DNA of 64,000 bases from Hyphomicrobium sp. Its GTDB lineage: Bacteria; Pseudomonadota; Alphaproteobacteria; Rhizobiales; Hyphomicrobiaceae. The notes beneath the pieces were generated by a model that did not search any database, had not been told where the DNA came from, and saw only the letters and a program-made list of their open reading frames with translations. The first letter of the stretch is position 1. Every line of letters starts with the position of its first letter. Made by a program: the position numbers and the translations under genes. Below, one piece after another: positions 26,854-35,277 of the stretch. The stretch spans positions 1 to 64,000 of the forward strand of contig JALHMJ010000004.1 of the NCBI GenBank assembly GCA_022844105.1. The letters run 5' to 3'.

Positions 26854-27909
26854 ATGGACGACCAACTTCTGCCGCCGCTTCCCCCGCAGGATGCAATAAA
26901 TGACCTTGCCCAGCGCGCTCTGGTGCGGTTCGGCTTGCCGGCCGCGGCGACGGTCACGTTGGTCAATATCTCTGAAAATGTAACCTTTAGAGTTGAAGAT
27001 CCGGATAGCTCCAGGCGATGGGCACTGCGCGTGCATCGCGAGGGCTATCACTCGCGCCGCGCCATTGCATCGGAGCTGGCCTGGGTCCGCGCCCTCCGCG
27101 ACAGCGGCACGATCACGACCCCAGCTCCCGTGCCCGGACGCGACGGCGACCCCGTGCAAACGCTCGCGCTCGAGGGGGCCAATCCGCGCAATGTCGTTCT
27201 GTTTGGATGGGAAGCCGGTGCCGAACCCGCCTCCAACGACGTCGCGGGCTTTGAAAAACTCGGAGAAACCGCCGCCCGCATGCACGCGCATGTCAGGTCC
27301 TGGGTTCGCCCGCCCTGGTTCGAACGCCACACGTGGGATTTCGAGACAAGCCTCGGCGGCACCCCGCACTGGGGACGCTGGCGCGACGGCATGGGCCTCA
27401 CGCCCGAAATCGAAAAGATCATCGCCGAGACCGTCGCCGTCATCGCAAACCGGCTGTCCCGGATCGGCAAAGGTCCTCAAGTCTTCGGGCTGGTCCACGG
27501 CGACATGCGCCTTGCCAATCTCTTGATGGACGCCGGCACGGTCAAGGTCATCGACTTCGACGATTGCGGCTTCTCCTGGTACCTCTACGACTGCGCCACG
27601 ACCGTTTCATTCTTCGAACATGCCCCTGAAGTTCCTGAACTCCTGCAAGCCTGGGTTCGGGGATACCGGCGCATCGGGGCCTTGAGTGCGCACGAAGAAG
27701 CCGAAATCGAAACGTTCGTTATGTTGCGCCGCATCCTTCTGGTCGCCTGGATCGGCTCCCACTCCGAAACCGATCTGGCCCGCTCGATGGGCATCGCCTA
27801 CACGCAAGGCACTGTCCCTTTGTGCCAAACGTATTTATCCCGCTTCGCAACAGCCCCGCCTCGCGACGCAAACACGGGCAGATCCTGGAGGAAGCGGATT
27901 TTCGGCTGA
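26854..27909 (+). CDS. APH-family small-molecule kinase
   Basis: A 351-residue protein kinase-fold phosphotransferase. The catalytic loop HGDMRLANLL starts at His215 (Asp217) and the metal-binding IDFDDCG follows about fifteen residues later. The N-lobe has NISENVTFRV and the ALRVHREGYHSR strand typical of the SrkA / hydroxylysine-kinase-like group, rather than antibiotic-modifying APH enzymes. It precedes an AraC-type regulator and a catabolic island with a class III PLP enzyme, so the substrate may be an amino alcohol. Substrate not determinable by eye. Confidence 0.82.
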   Translation: MDDQLLPPLPPQDAINDLAQRALVRFGLPAAATVTLVNISENVTFRVEDPDSSRRWALRVHREGYHSRRAIASELAWVRALRDSGTITTPAPVPGRDGDPVQTLALEGANPRNVVLFGWEAGAEPASNDVAGFEKLGETAARMHAHVRSWVRPPWFERHTWDFETSLGGTPHWGRWRDGMGLTPEIEKIIAETVAVIANRLSRIGKGPQVFGLVHGDMRLANLLMDAGTVKVIDFDDCGFSWYLYDCATTVSFFEHAPEVPELLQAWVRGYRRIGALSAHEEAEIETFVMLRRILLVAWIGSHSETDLARSMGIAYTQGTVPLCQTYLSRFATAPPRDANTGRSWRKRIFG

Positions 27910-27995
27910 GGGGTGCCTTCTCGGCGGGCATTGACGGTAAACTCTGCACATCGCTTGAGCTTGACCGGCATCGACCCTCTGCTAGCCTTGTGCGC

Positions 27996-29087
27996 ATGGA
28001 TCGACAGCTCAGCGCAGCACCAAACCGCAGCGGATTACGAACGACCGGTGCCGCGATCCGACCAGCCGCGCCCGGCGTCATCGCCTCGTCGGCCACCGGC
28101 ATTGTGTCCTGGATCGAACGACTGCATGGCGACATCGACCGCATTTTTGGCCACGCCGGCATTGCACCCGAGATGGCCGGATCTCCGACACTCGTCCTCG
28201 ATCTGAAATCGTTTTGCCGGCTCTTCGAAGAAAGCGCCCGCGCCACCCGCAACGACAATTTCGGCCTCTGGTTTGGCATCAAGTTCGAACCGCGCGACCT
28301 GGGGCTATGGGGATATGCGGCACTCTCCGCCCCGACGCTCGGGTCCGCTCTGTCAACCCTCGTCGAACTCTTTCCGCTGCATCAGCAGTCCTCGTCCATG
28401 CGACTGATGCGGGATGCCTCCGGTCTCATGCGGCTCGAATATCGCATTGAAACGCCTGCAATCCTCGAACGCCGCCAGGATGCCGAATTGACCCTCGGCC
28501 AGCTCGCCAGTTTCATGCGCGCCGCCCTCGGCGTGCGGTGGTCACCCGAAGAAATCCAGTTCGAACACCCCCGCCCGGAAGGATGGCGCGAACACGAAGA
28601 GGCCTTCGGTGCGCCGGTGTCTTTCTCGCGTGCGTCGAACGCGCTGCTCTTCAATGCCAACGTTCTCACCATACCAATGCCGACCCATGATGCGCGCCTC
28701 ATGGTGGCTATGCGCCATTGCCTCCAGCAGATCGCGGGCCGCAACGATTTACGTGCCAGCGTTACCGATCAGGTCCGCGCGGCCGTTCGTGCCCGGCTGG
28801 CCGAAGGGGTTCCGGCCCTCGACGCAATCGCCGCCGAGTTGCGGCTGGCGCCGGGACACATTCTGCGCGAACTGACCTTTGACGGCCTGACGTACATGGG
28901 GCTCGTCGAATGCGCGCGCCGCGATCTGGCCCTGACGTATTTGCGCCAGCGCCAGCTTTCCTTATCAGAAATCGCATTCCTGCTCGGCTATTCTGAGCTC
29001 TCCGCTTTCAGCCGCGCGGTTCGCCGCTGGACCGGTTCGTCACCGCGCGCCGTCCGCGCCGAACTCTTCCGCGGCGCGGCGGAATAA
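27996..29087 (+). CDS. AraC-family transcriptional regulator
   Basis: A 363-residue regulator. The N-terminal half (about 50-230) matches the ligand-binding domain of the OruR/ArgR-like AraC group, with the NFGLWFG and LWGYAALSAPTLGSAL segments. The C-terminal 100 residues form the double helix-turn-helix, ending in the conserved LSEIAFLLGYSELSAFSRAVRRWTG-like block followed by P-R. ATG at 27996 is the first start that fits the domain; a GTG lies six bases before it. It is probably the regulator of the catabolic island to its right, with which it is convergent. Confidence 0.88.
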   Translation: MDRQLSAAPNRSGLRTTGAAIRPAAPGVIASSATGIVSWIERLHGDIDRIFGHAGIAPEMAGSPTLVLDLKSFCRLFEESARATRNDNFGLWFGIKFEPRDLGLWGYAALSAPTLGSALSTLVELFPLHQQSSSMRLMRDASGLMRLEYRIETPAILERRQDAELTLGQLASFMRAALGVRWSPEEIQFEHPRPEGWREHEEAFGAPVSFSRASNALLFNANVLTIPMPTHDARLMVAMRHCLQQIAGRNDLRASVTDQVRAAVRARLAEGVPALDAIAAELRLAPGHILRELTFDGLTYMGLVECARRDLALTYLRQRQLSLSEIAFLLGYSELSAFSRAVRRWTGSSPRAVRAELFRGAAE

Positions 29088-29090
29088 ACC

Positions 29091-29867
29091 TTACGCATTG
29101 AGTGCGTCGAGGCTCTCTGGAAGAATTTGTCCACCGTCGACGATGATCGTCTGTCCGGTGATATAGCCGGCCTCTTTCGAAGCCAAGAAAAGCGCCGCGT
29201 GGCCGATATCTTCCACGGTGCCGAGCTTCCGCAGCGGGATGGACGCAGCCATCGACTTCTCATAATCGGGCCCAAGCGCGATCAGCCCCTCGGTCAAGAT
29301 ATTGCCCGGCAGCACCGCGTTGACGGTGATTCCATACTTGGCCACTTCCAGGCAGGCTGTTCGCATGAAGCCGAGCTGCGCAGCTTTGCTCGCGCCGTAG
29401 TGCGTCCAGCCCGGAAACCCCGTGACGGGGCCGGTGATCGACGATGTGATGACGATCCGCGGCTGATTGGATTTCTTGAGATACGGCAAGCAGGCCTTCA
29501 CCGAAAGGAAGGTCCCCTTGAGATTGGTCGACATCACGTGATCCCAATCTTCCGCCGAGAGATCTTCGATCTTGGCCTGCGGAAATATGCCGGCATTGGC
29601 GCACAGCACATCGAGGCCACCGAATGCGGCCACCGCTGCCTCGGCCATCATCTGATTGCTTCCCGGATCGGCAATGTCGGCGGCAAATCCCTTTGCCGTC
29701 CCTCCGGCTCGCTTGAATTCGTCCGCCGTTGCTTCCGCCTCCGCGAGTGTCCGCGAAACGACGAGAACCTTTGCGCCTGCTTGCGCGAAGACGCGCGCAA
29801 TCCCCTTGCCGATACCTTTGCTGCCGCCCGTAACGATAACGGAACGGCCAGCGAGCGATGAAGACAT
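29091..29867 (-). CDS. Short-chain dehydrogenase/reductase
   Basis: A 258-residue classical SDR. TGGSKGIG at 13-20 binds the cofactor, NAG at 91-93 is intact, and the catalytic residues are Ser142 or Ser143, Tyr157 and Lys161 in HYGASK. It resembles FabG-like oxidoreductases that have been recruited to catabolic islands. The gene ends three bases from the AraC regulator's stop and follows the APC permease by 82 bases with a hairpin in between. Substrate unknown. Confidence 0.85.
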   Translation of the reverse strand: MSSSLAGRSVIVTGGSKGIGKGIARVFAQAGAKVLVVSRTLAEAEATADEFKRAGGTAKGFAADIADPGSNQMMAEAAVAAFGGLDVLCANAGIFPQAKIEDLSAEDWDHVMSTNLKGTFLSVKACLPYLKKSNQPRIVITSSITGPVTGFPGWTHYGASKAAQLGFMRTACLEVAKYGITVNAVLPGNILTEGLIALGPDYEKSMAASIPLRKLGTVEDIGHAALFLASKEAGYITGQTIIVDGGQILPESLDALNA

Positions 29868-29890
29868 GATCTGAACTCCAAGGGCTTGTC

Positions 29891-29926
29891 ACGCGAACGG
29901 GCGCTGGCATCGCAGCGCCCGCGCGT
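29891..29926 (-). promoter_or_regulatory. Long intercistronic hairpin between permease and SDR genes
   Basis: Outer arms ACGCG (29891-29895) and CGCGT (29922-29926) plus inner arms CGGGCGCT (29898-29905) and AGCGCCCG (29914-29921) give a 13-pair stem with a two-base bulge and an eight-base loop. There is no T-run on either strand, so it is more likely an mRNA-processing or stability element or a partial attenuator between the APC permease and SDR genes than a full terminator. Confidence 0.65.
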
Positions 29927-29949
29927 TCCTCACATTTCTTGAATGCTAC

Positions 29950-31512
29950 TTATTCGCCTTCGAACACGACCCGGCCGATCCGCTCATAAACCTTGGGCGC
30001 GACGAAGCGGAGCACAACACCCCACACGAACCCGACCACGAGGATCACCAGCGCGATCATTGGTATATTGCTGCCGAACGGGCCCGCGCCTCCGAACGTC
30101 GCAAGGTTCACGACCAGAAGGTAGACAAGGTACACCTGAGCCACGAACGCGACGAATGGCGCAATCACGGTGGAGAAAACGCCCGCCTCGTCGGAGTGAT
30201 GCGCGCGGAAGTAGGCGATGATCGCCAGCGAAACGACGGCCTGCAGGATCAGAAGCAGCATTGTGCCGAGGATGGCGAGCAATGTATAGACGGCAAGATA
30301 AGCCTGGGCATTGGGGTCATCGGTCCCCAGGGAGAACGCGAACAAGCCAACCCACAGCGCGGCCAGCAACGACTGTGCAATCGAAGCGATGTGCGGGCTC
30401 TTGAATCTGTCGTGCGTACTGGCAAGGCCCGACGGTAGCACACCCTCGCGCGCCAGCGAGTAAAGATAGCGGGCCGCCGTATTGTGGAAGGCCATGCCAC
30501 ATGCAAAGGCGCTCGTGATGATCAAAACCGCCATCGACTCTTTCGCCCAGGGCCCCACGTAACTGCCGATGGGGTCGAGGAAGAAATTGCCGCTGTCCTT
30601 GGTTGCCTTCACCAGCATGTCGCCTTCGGTCGCAAACGCGGCCACGGCACACCAACTGGTCAAAATGTAAAACAAACCGAGACCGACGACCGAAAAGTAG
30701 AGCGACAGCGGGATAACGCGCTTGGGGTCCTTCGACTCCTCCGCGTAATTCGGCGCCATCTCGAAGCCCACCCACGACCAGAATGCCATGAAGATTCCGA
30801 CGGCGGCAGCTCCCGCCGCGATGTCGACATCCCCCACCTTTTGCGCCGCAACCGGCGTCAGGACATTGAGAAGGTTGAGCGAGTCGAGATTGAAGCTCGT
30901 ACCCGACGGGGCAGTGATCACCCCGTAGTTGAACAACGCCAAAATGATGACTTCCAACACCAGTGCGACGCCGAGAATGCCGGCCGACAGGCGAACGTCT
31001 AGATAACTGAAAAGCCCGCAGATGCCGATCGACAGGAGCGCCAACCAGATCCAGGAAATGTTCACATCGAAGTGCGAGACCAGCCATGCATTTGCGAAGA
31101 ACGCGAAAATGCCGGAGAGCGAGGCTTCAAATACACTGTATGAAGCAAACGAGGCTAACCCCGCCGCCATACCGACTTCGCGCCCGAGGCCTTGGCTTAT
31201 GAATGAATAGAAGCCGCCCACCGCCGAGACTTTCCGCGCCATGGCGGCGTAGCCGATGGAAAAGATCGTCAGCACGATCGTTGCCAGCAGGAAGGCCGCG
31301 GGCGTGTAAATCCCGGTGCCGAAGCCAGCCGCGAACGGCACGTTGCCGAGCATGGCAGTCATGGGCGCCGCCCCGGTCACTGTCAGGAACAGCACCCCCA
31401 TCAGCCCGACGGCCTTGCCCTGAAGAAGGTCGACGCCTTCCTTGGTCACATCGATTTTATGCGGGCCCGCCGCGGTGGTATCCGACACGGTCAACTCCCC
31501 ATTGCTTGCCAA
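29950..31512 (-). CDS. APC-superfamily amino acid/amine permease
   Basis: A 520-residue transporter with about 12-14 hydrophobic helices. The first helix pair has GLMGVLFLTVTGAAPMTAM, the usual unwound TM1 of APC proteins, and SKDPKRVIPLSL is the conserved loop after TM6. It resembles ethanolamine/polyamine/amino acid permeases of the APC type. It lies between the SDR and the isochorismatase-like gene on the same strand and is the probable uptake system for the substrate of this island. Confidence 0.87.
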   Translation of the reverse strand: MASNGELTVSDTTAAGPHKIDVTKEGVDLLQGKAVGLMGVLFLTVTGAAPMTAMLGNVPFAAGFGTGIYTPAAFLLATIVLTIFSIGYAAMARKVSAVGGFYSFISQGLGREVGMAAGLASFASYSVFEASLSGIFAFFANAWLVSHFDVNISWIWLALLSIGICGLFSYLDVRLSAGILGVALVLEVIILALFNYGVITAPSGTSFNLDSLNLLNVLTPVAAQKVGDVDIAAGAAAVGIFMAFWSWVGFEMAPNYAEESKDPKRVIPLSLYFSVVGLGLFYILTSWCAVAAFATEGDMLVKATKDSGNFFLDPIGSYVGPWAKESMAVLIITSAFACGMAFHNTAARYLYSLAREGVLPSGLASTHDRFKSPHIASIAQSLLAALWVGLFAFSLGTDDPNAQAYLAVYTLLAILGTMLLLILQAVVSLAIIAYFRAHHSDEAGVFSTVIAPFVAFVAQVYLVYLLVVNLATFGGAGPFGSNIPMIALVILVVGFVWGVVLRFVAPKVYERIGRVVFEGE

Positions 31513-31601
31513 TCGGAACCGAAGGCTCCAACAAACGAACGTAAGGGAAAATGCCTAGCCGAACTTGACCTGCATCCCCCACAAACTTGACTGATGGCAC
31601 C

Positions 31602-32297
31602 CTAGGGCAGCCGCATCAGGCTGAAGAGTTCGTCGGACGACATGACGTTGCAGTAGATCATATTGATGATCTCCAGCTCTTTCAGGTGCAAATCGTGAGA
31701 ACCGGCTGCGCAGCAGTCCTCCAGCACCACCACCGCGAAGCTCTCATCGGCGAGACTACGCACCGTCGACGCGACGCACTGGTCGGTAAAAATGCCAGCG
31801 CAGACCACGGTCCTGATCCCGAGATTGGTGAGGATCAGCCGCAGATTGGTCCCTGTAAGCGCGCTGTCGGTCGTCTTGGTCACTACCACTTCATCGCCAA
31901 CGGGCGCCAGCTCAGGGACGATCTGCGACGGCCATTCCTCCTTCGGCAACAGCAGGTTGTTCCATCCCGGCAGCTTCTGCGACAGGGACCGGTCGCGCCC
32001 ATCCCTGGTGTGGCAGGCGATCCGGGCGAACAGACACTCGATCCCGGCGGCGCGGAATTTCTCAATGACTTCCGCAGTTTTTGGAATGACCGTCTGATGC
32101 ATACGGTCGTGAAACGGCGTCCAGGCGTCATACCGGGCCTGCTCGGCATCCGACAGCGTCGCCCGGTCGGACCTGACGAAATATGTATTCTGCACGTCGA
32201 TCACGAGCAGTGCCGTTGTAGCGGGTGCCAGATCCGGGTCGTCCGGCTCCGGCGCCCCGTCGTAATAGATCGACCGGAAGTCTGTCTTCCAACCCAT
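31602..32297 (-). CDS. Isochorismatase-family cysteine hydrolase
   Basis: A 231-residue enzyme with the family triad Asp34 (LVIDVQNTYF), Lys141 (VVVTKTTDS) and Cys174 (GIFTDQCVASTVR). This family includes N-carbamoylsarcosine amidase, nicotinamidase, biuret hydrolase and ureidoacrylate amidase. ATG at 32297 has a strong AGGAGGG. It heads the minus-strand operon with the permease and SDR, and is divergent from the class III PLP enzyme. An amidase acting on an N-carbamoyl or N-acyl amine would suit the island, but this is inference. Confidence 0.86.
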   Translation of the reverse strand: MGWKTDFRSIYYDGAPEPDDPDLAPATTALLVIDVQNTYFVRSDRATLSDAEQARYDAWTPFHDRMHQTVIPKTAEVIEKFRAAGIECLFARIACHTRDGRDRSLSQKLPGWNNLLLPKEEWPSQIVPELAPVGDEVVVTKTTDSALTGTNLRLILTNLGIRTVVCAGIFTDQCVASTVRSLADESFAVVVLEDCCAAGSHDLHLKELEIINMIYCNVMSSDELFSLMRLP

Positions 32298-32458
32298 GCG
32301 CCCCCTCCTGGATTTAGTCCGCACAATAACGAGCGCAGGCACGGATAACTTGACCGCATCCGGATCGGAGTTGGCCGCTGAGAGCCGCTCGCGGTCAAGA
32401 CAGGCACCCGATGCACGACTAGATTGCCAGGCAAAACAACGCAACGGATCATCCGACC

Positions 32459-33808
32459 ATGACCTCGCCCTTGGCCTCCCCCCTGAAAATTCTCGATCTC
32501 AACGCCTTCGACATGCGCTCCACCGCTGGGCTCGATCCGGCGACCGCGACCCTGGTCGAACGCCGCCGTCGCACCTTCGGCCCAACGTCCATGCTGTTCT
32601 ATAAGCGCCCACTCAACGTCGTGCGTGCCGAGGGCGTCTGGCTCTACGAGGCCGGCGGCACGCGCGTCCTCGATGCCTACAACAACGTGCCCTCGATCGG
32701 GCACTGCCATCCCGCCGTCGTCGCGGCCGTATCGCGCCAGATCGGTATCCTCAACATTCACACCCGCTACCTCTACGACGGTGTCTACACTTATGCCGAG
32801 CGGTTGCTCGCCACCATGCCGGCGGAACTGTCCAATATCGTCTTTACCTGCACGGGATCGGAGAGCGCCGACTTCGCCATGCGCGCCGCTCGCGGCCTGA
32901 CGGGTGGCACCGGCTTCATCGTCACCGCCAACGCCTATCACGGCAATACGCTTGCCGTGACCGAGGTCTCCCCGTCATCGGCTAGCGCCGAACCGCGCCC
33001 GCCCAATGTTGCGGTGATCCCGGCGCCCGACACCTATCGCTGGGGCCTCGACGGCTTGGCCGCGACATTCGCCGACAATGTGCGCACCGCCATCGCGGAA
33101 CTGCAGTCCCGAGGCATCAAGCTGGCCGGTTTCATGGCCGACAGCATCTTCTCCAGTGACGGCGTCTATCCCGGTACGCACGGCTTCCTCAATGATGCCG
33201 TTCAAGCCGTTCGCGCTGCCGGCGGTCTCTACATTGCCGACGAGGTGCAGCCTGGCTTTGGCCGCACCGGCGACACCATGTGGGGCTTTGAACGCCACGG
33301 CCTCGTTCCCGATATCGTCATCATGGGCAAGCCGATGGGCAACGGCTTTCCCATGGGCGGCGTAGCCATGAAGCCCCATTTGCTCGCTGACTTCGGAGCC
33401 CGCGCCGGCTACTTCAATACCTTTGGCGGCAACCCGGTCGCCTCGGCCGCGGGCTTGGCCGTTCTGGACACGTTGCAATCCGAAGGCTTGCAGCAAAACG
33501 CCCGCGACACGGGCGAATACCTCCGCGACGGCATCGCCTCCTGCGCCAAAGGCAACGATGGTATCGGCGACGTCCGCGGCGCCGGTCTTTACCTCGGGGT
33601 CGAGTGCGTCATCGACAAGACCGGCAAAATGCCGGACGCCCGGCTCGCGGACCAAATCGTCAATGGCATGCGCGAGCGCGGCGTCCTCATCGGCACCGCG
33701 GGCATCAACGGCAATATCCTCAAAGTCAGGCCGCCGCTCGCCTTCCGCCGCGAACACGCCGATATCTTCCTCGACGCATTCCACGCCACCCTTCGCAGCA
33801 GCCTGTAA
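32459..33808 (+). CDS. Class III PLP enzyme, phospho-lyase/aminotransferase-like
   Basis: A 449-residue fold-type I PLP enzyme. The cofactor lysine is Lys291 in IMGKPMGNG and Asp261 sits in ADEVQPGFGRTG. The NNVPSIGHCHPAVV, APDTYR and YFNTFGGNPVA segments resemble the ethanolamine-phosphate and 5-phosphohydroxylysine phospho-lyases (ETNPPL/PHYKPL group) more than GABA or ornithine aminotransferases. Those enzymes release phosphate and ammonia from an O-phospho amino alcohol to leave an aldehyde. An aldehyde dehydrogenase follows 12 bases later and two kinase genes are within 6 kb. Subfamily assignment is by memory of motifs. Confidence 0.78.
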   Translation: MTSPLASPLKILDLNAFDMRSTAGLDPATATLVERRRRTFGPTSMLFYKRPLNVVRAEGVWLYEAGGTRVLDAYNNVPSIGHCHPAVVAAVSRQIGILNIHTRYLYDGVYTYAERLLATMPAELSNIVFTCTGSESADFAMRAARGLTGGTGFIVTANAYHGNTLAVTEVSPSSASAEPRPPNVAVIPAPDTYRWGLDGLAATFADNVRTAIAELQSRGIKLAGFMADSIFSSDGVYPGTHGFLNDAVQAVRAAGGLYIADEVQPGFGRTGDTMWGFERHGLVPDIVIMGKPMGNGFPMGGVAMKPHLLADFGARAGYFNTFGGNPVASAAGLAVLDTLQSEGLQQNARDTGEYLRDGIASCAKGNDGIGDVRGAGLYLGVECVIDKTGKMPDARLADQIVNGMRERGVLIGTAGINGNILKVRPPLAFRREHADIFLDAFHATLRSSL

Positions 33809-33820
33809 GGCGAACCGCAC

Positions 33821-35272
33821 ATGCTCTTCCGGAAATCAAAACCAGCGACGGGTGCGACGATTGACGTGATCAATCCGGCGACCGAACAGATCATCGCGAC
33901 GATCCCACGCGGGACGGCCGCCGACATTGACCTCGCCGTCGCCGCCGCCAAATCCGCGATGGCAGGTCCATGGTCACGCACCTCCGGCAAAGAGCGGGCC
34001 GTCATCCTTCGTGCAATCGCCGCCGGGATCGAGGCCGAAAAACAGACGCTTGCTGAACTGGAAGTTGCCGACAACGGCAAACCACTGCCGGAAGCCTTAT
34101 GGGACATCGGAGACGCGGCCTATTGCTTCAATTTGTACGCGACCTACGCCGAAGATCTGGACGCTCGCCAAGGCGAAACAATCGCCGTGCCCGACGAGCG
34201 TTTCGAAACCCGCATGCAATATGTTCCCGCCGGTGTGGCAGGGCTCATCGTACCTTGGAATTACCCGCTGCTCATGGCGTCGTGGAAAGTCGCGCCGGCA
34301 ATAGCCGCCGGCTGCACGATGGTTCTGAAGCCGTCGGAATTCACGTCGCTGACCGCCATCGAACTCGGCCGCATCGCCACCGCCGCCGGCTTGCCCGACG
34401 GGGTTCTCAACGTTGTCACCGGTTATGGCCACGAAGCCGGCGCGCGACTCGCCGAGCACCCCGACGTGCGCAAGCTGGCCTTCACCGGATCGATCCCGAC
34501 GGGCGTCAAAGTGGCGCTCGCCGCCGCCCGCGACATCAAGAGCGTCAGTCTGGAACTCGGCGGCAAATCACCCATCATCGTCTTCGACGATGCCGACCTG
34601 GAGCAAGTCGTCGAATGGGTCATGTTTGGGATCTTCTGGAATCAAGGCCAGGTTTGCAGCGCCACCTCGCGCCTCATTGTCCAGCGCGGCATCGCCCCGC
34701 GCCTGATCGAACGCTTGGTCGAGGAAGCCAAAAAAATCAAGATCGGCGATGGCATGGGCGAGGGCGTTCTGCTCGGACCTCTCGTCAGCAAGCTGCAGTA
34801 TGACAAGGTGATGGGCTTCATTGCCGACGGAAAGCGCGAGGCCAAGCTTGCCTGCGGCGGCGCCCGCCCACCAGGTTTCAACGCCGGCTATTTTGTGCAA
34901 CCGACGATCTTCACCGACGTGCCGGCCTCGGCCCGCATCTGGAAGGAAGAAATATTCGGACCCGTTCTCGCGGTTGCCGGCTTCACGACGGAAGCGGAAG
35001 CCCTGCATCTGGCCAACGATAGTGAATTCGGCCTCGCTGCCGCCGTCATGTCCGCCGATCTCGATCGCGCGCAACGCGTCGCCGGTGAACTCGAAGCCGG
35101 CGTCGTTTGGATCAACTGCTCCCAGCCGAACTTTCTCGAACCACCATGGGGCGGCATGAAGAAAAGCGGCGTCGGCCGCGAGCTGGGGCTATGGGGGCTG
35201 AACAACTTCCTCGAGCCCAAGCAGATCACGCGCTACACCACAACCAAACCCTGGGGCTGGTATCTGAAGTGA
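33821..35272 (+). CDS. NAD(P)+-dependent aldehyde dehydrogenase
   Basis: A 483-residue ALDH of the betaine-aldehyde type. The catalytic Cys279 is in NQGQVCSATSR and the general base Glu245 in LELGGKSP; VPWNYPLLMASWKVAPA at the N-terminus and the GGMKKSGVGRELG near the C-terminus are intact. It oxidises an aldehyde to the acid in the cytosol. Cotranscription with the class III PLP enzyme suggests that its substrate is that enzyme's aldehyde product. The stop is five bases from the convergent flavoprotein gene. Confidence 0.88.
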   Translation: MLFRKSKPATGATIDVINPATEQIIATIPRGTAADIDLAVAAAKSAMAGPWSRTSGKERAVILRAIAAGIEAEKQTLAELEVADNGKPLPEALWDIGDAAYCFNLYATYAEDLDARQGETIAVPDERFETRMQYVPAGVAGLIVPWNYPLLMASWKVAPAIAAGCTMVLKPSEFTSLTAIELGRIATAAGLPDGVLNVVTGYGHEAGARLAEHPDVRKLAFTGSIPTGVKVALAAARDIKSVSLELGGKSPIIVFDDADLEQVVEWVMFGIFWNQGQVCSATSRLIVQRGIAPRLIERLVEEAKKIKIGDGMGEGVLLGPLVSKLQYDKVMGFIADGKREAKLACGGARPPGFNAGYFVQPTIFTDVPASARIWKEEIFGPVLAVAGFTTEAEALHLANDSEFGLAAAVMSADLDRAQRVAGELEAGVVWINCSQPNFLEPPWGGMKKSGVGRELGLWGLNNFLEPKQITRYTTTKPWGWYLK

Positions 35273-35277
35273 GACTG

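Noticed and set aside
26854-27909. Aminoglycoside resistance phosphotransferase
   Set aside because: It has the shared kinase motifs but its N-lobe resembles metabolic kinases (SrkA/hydroxylysine kinase type), and the context is catabolic.
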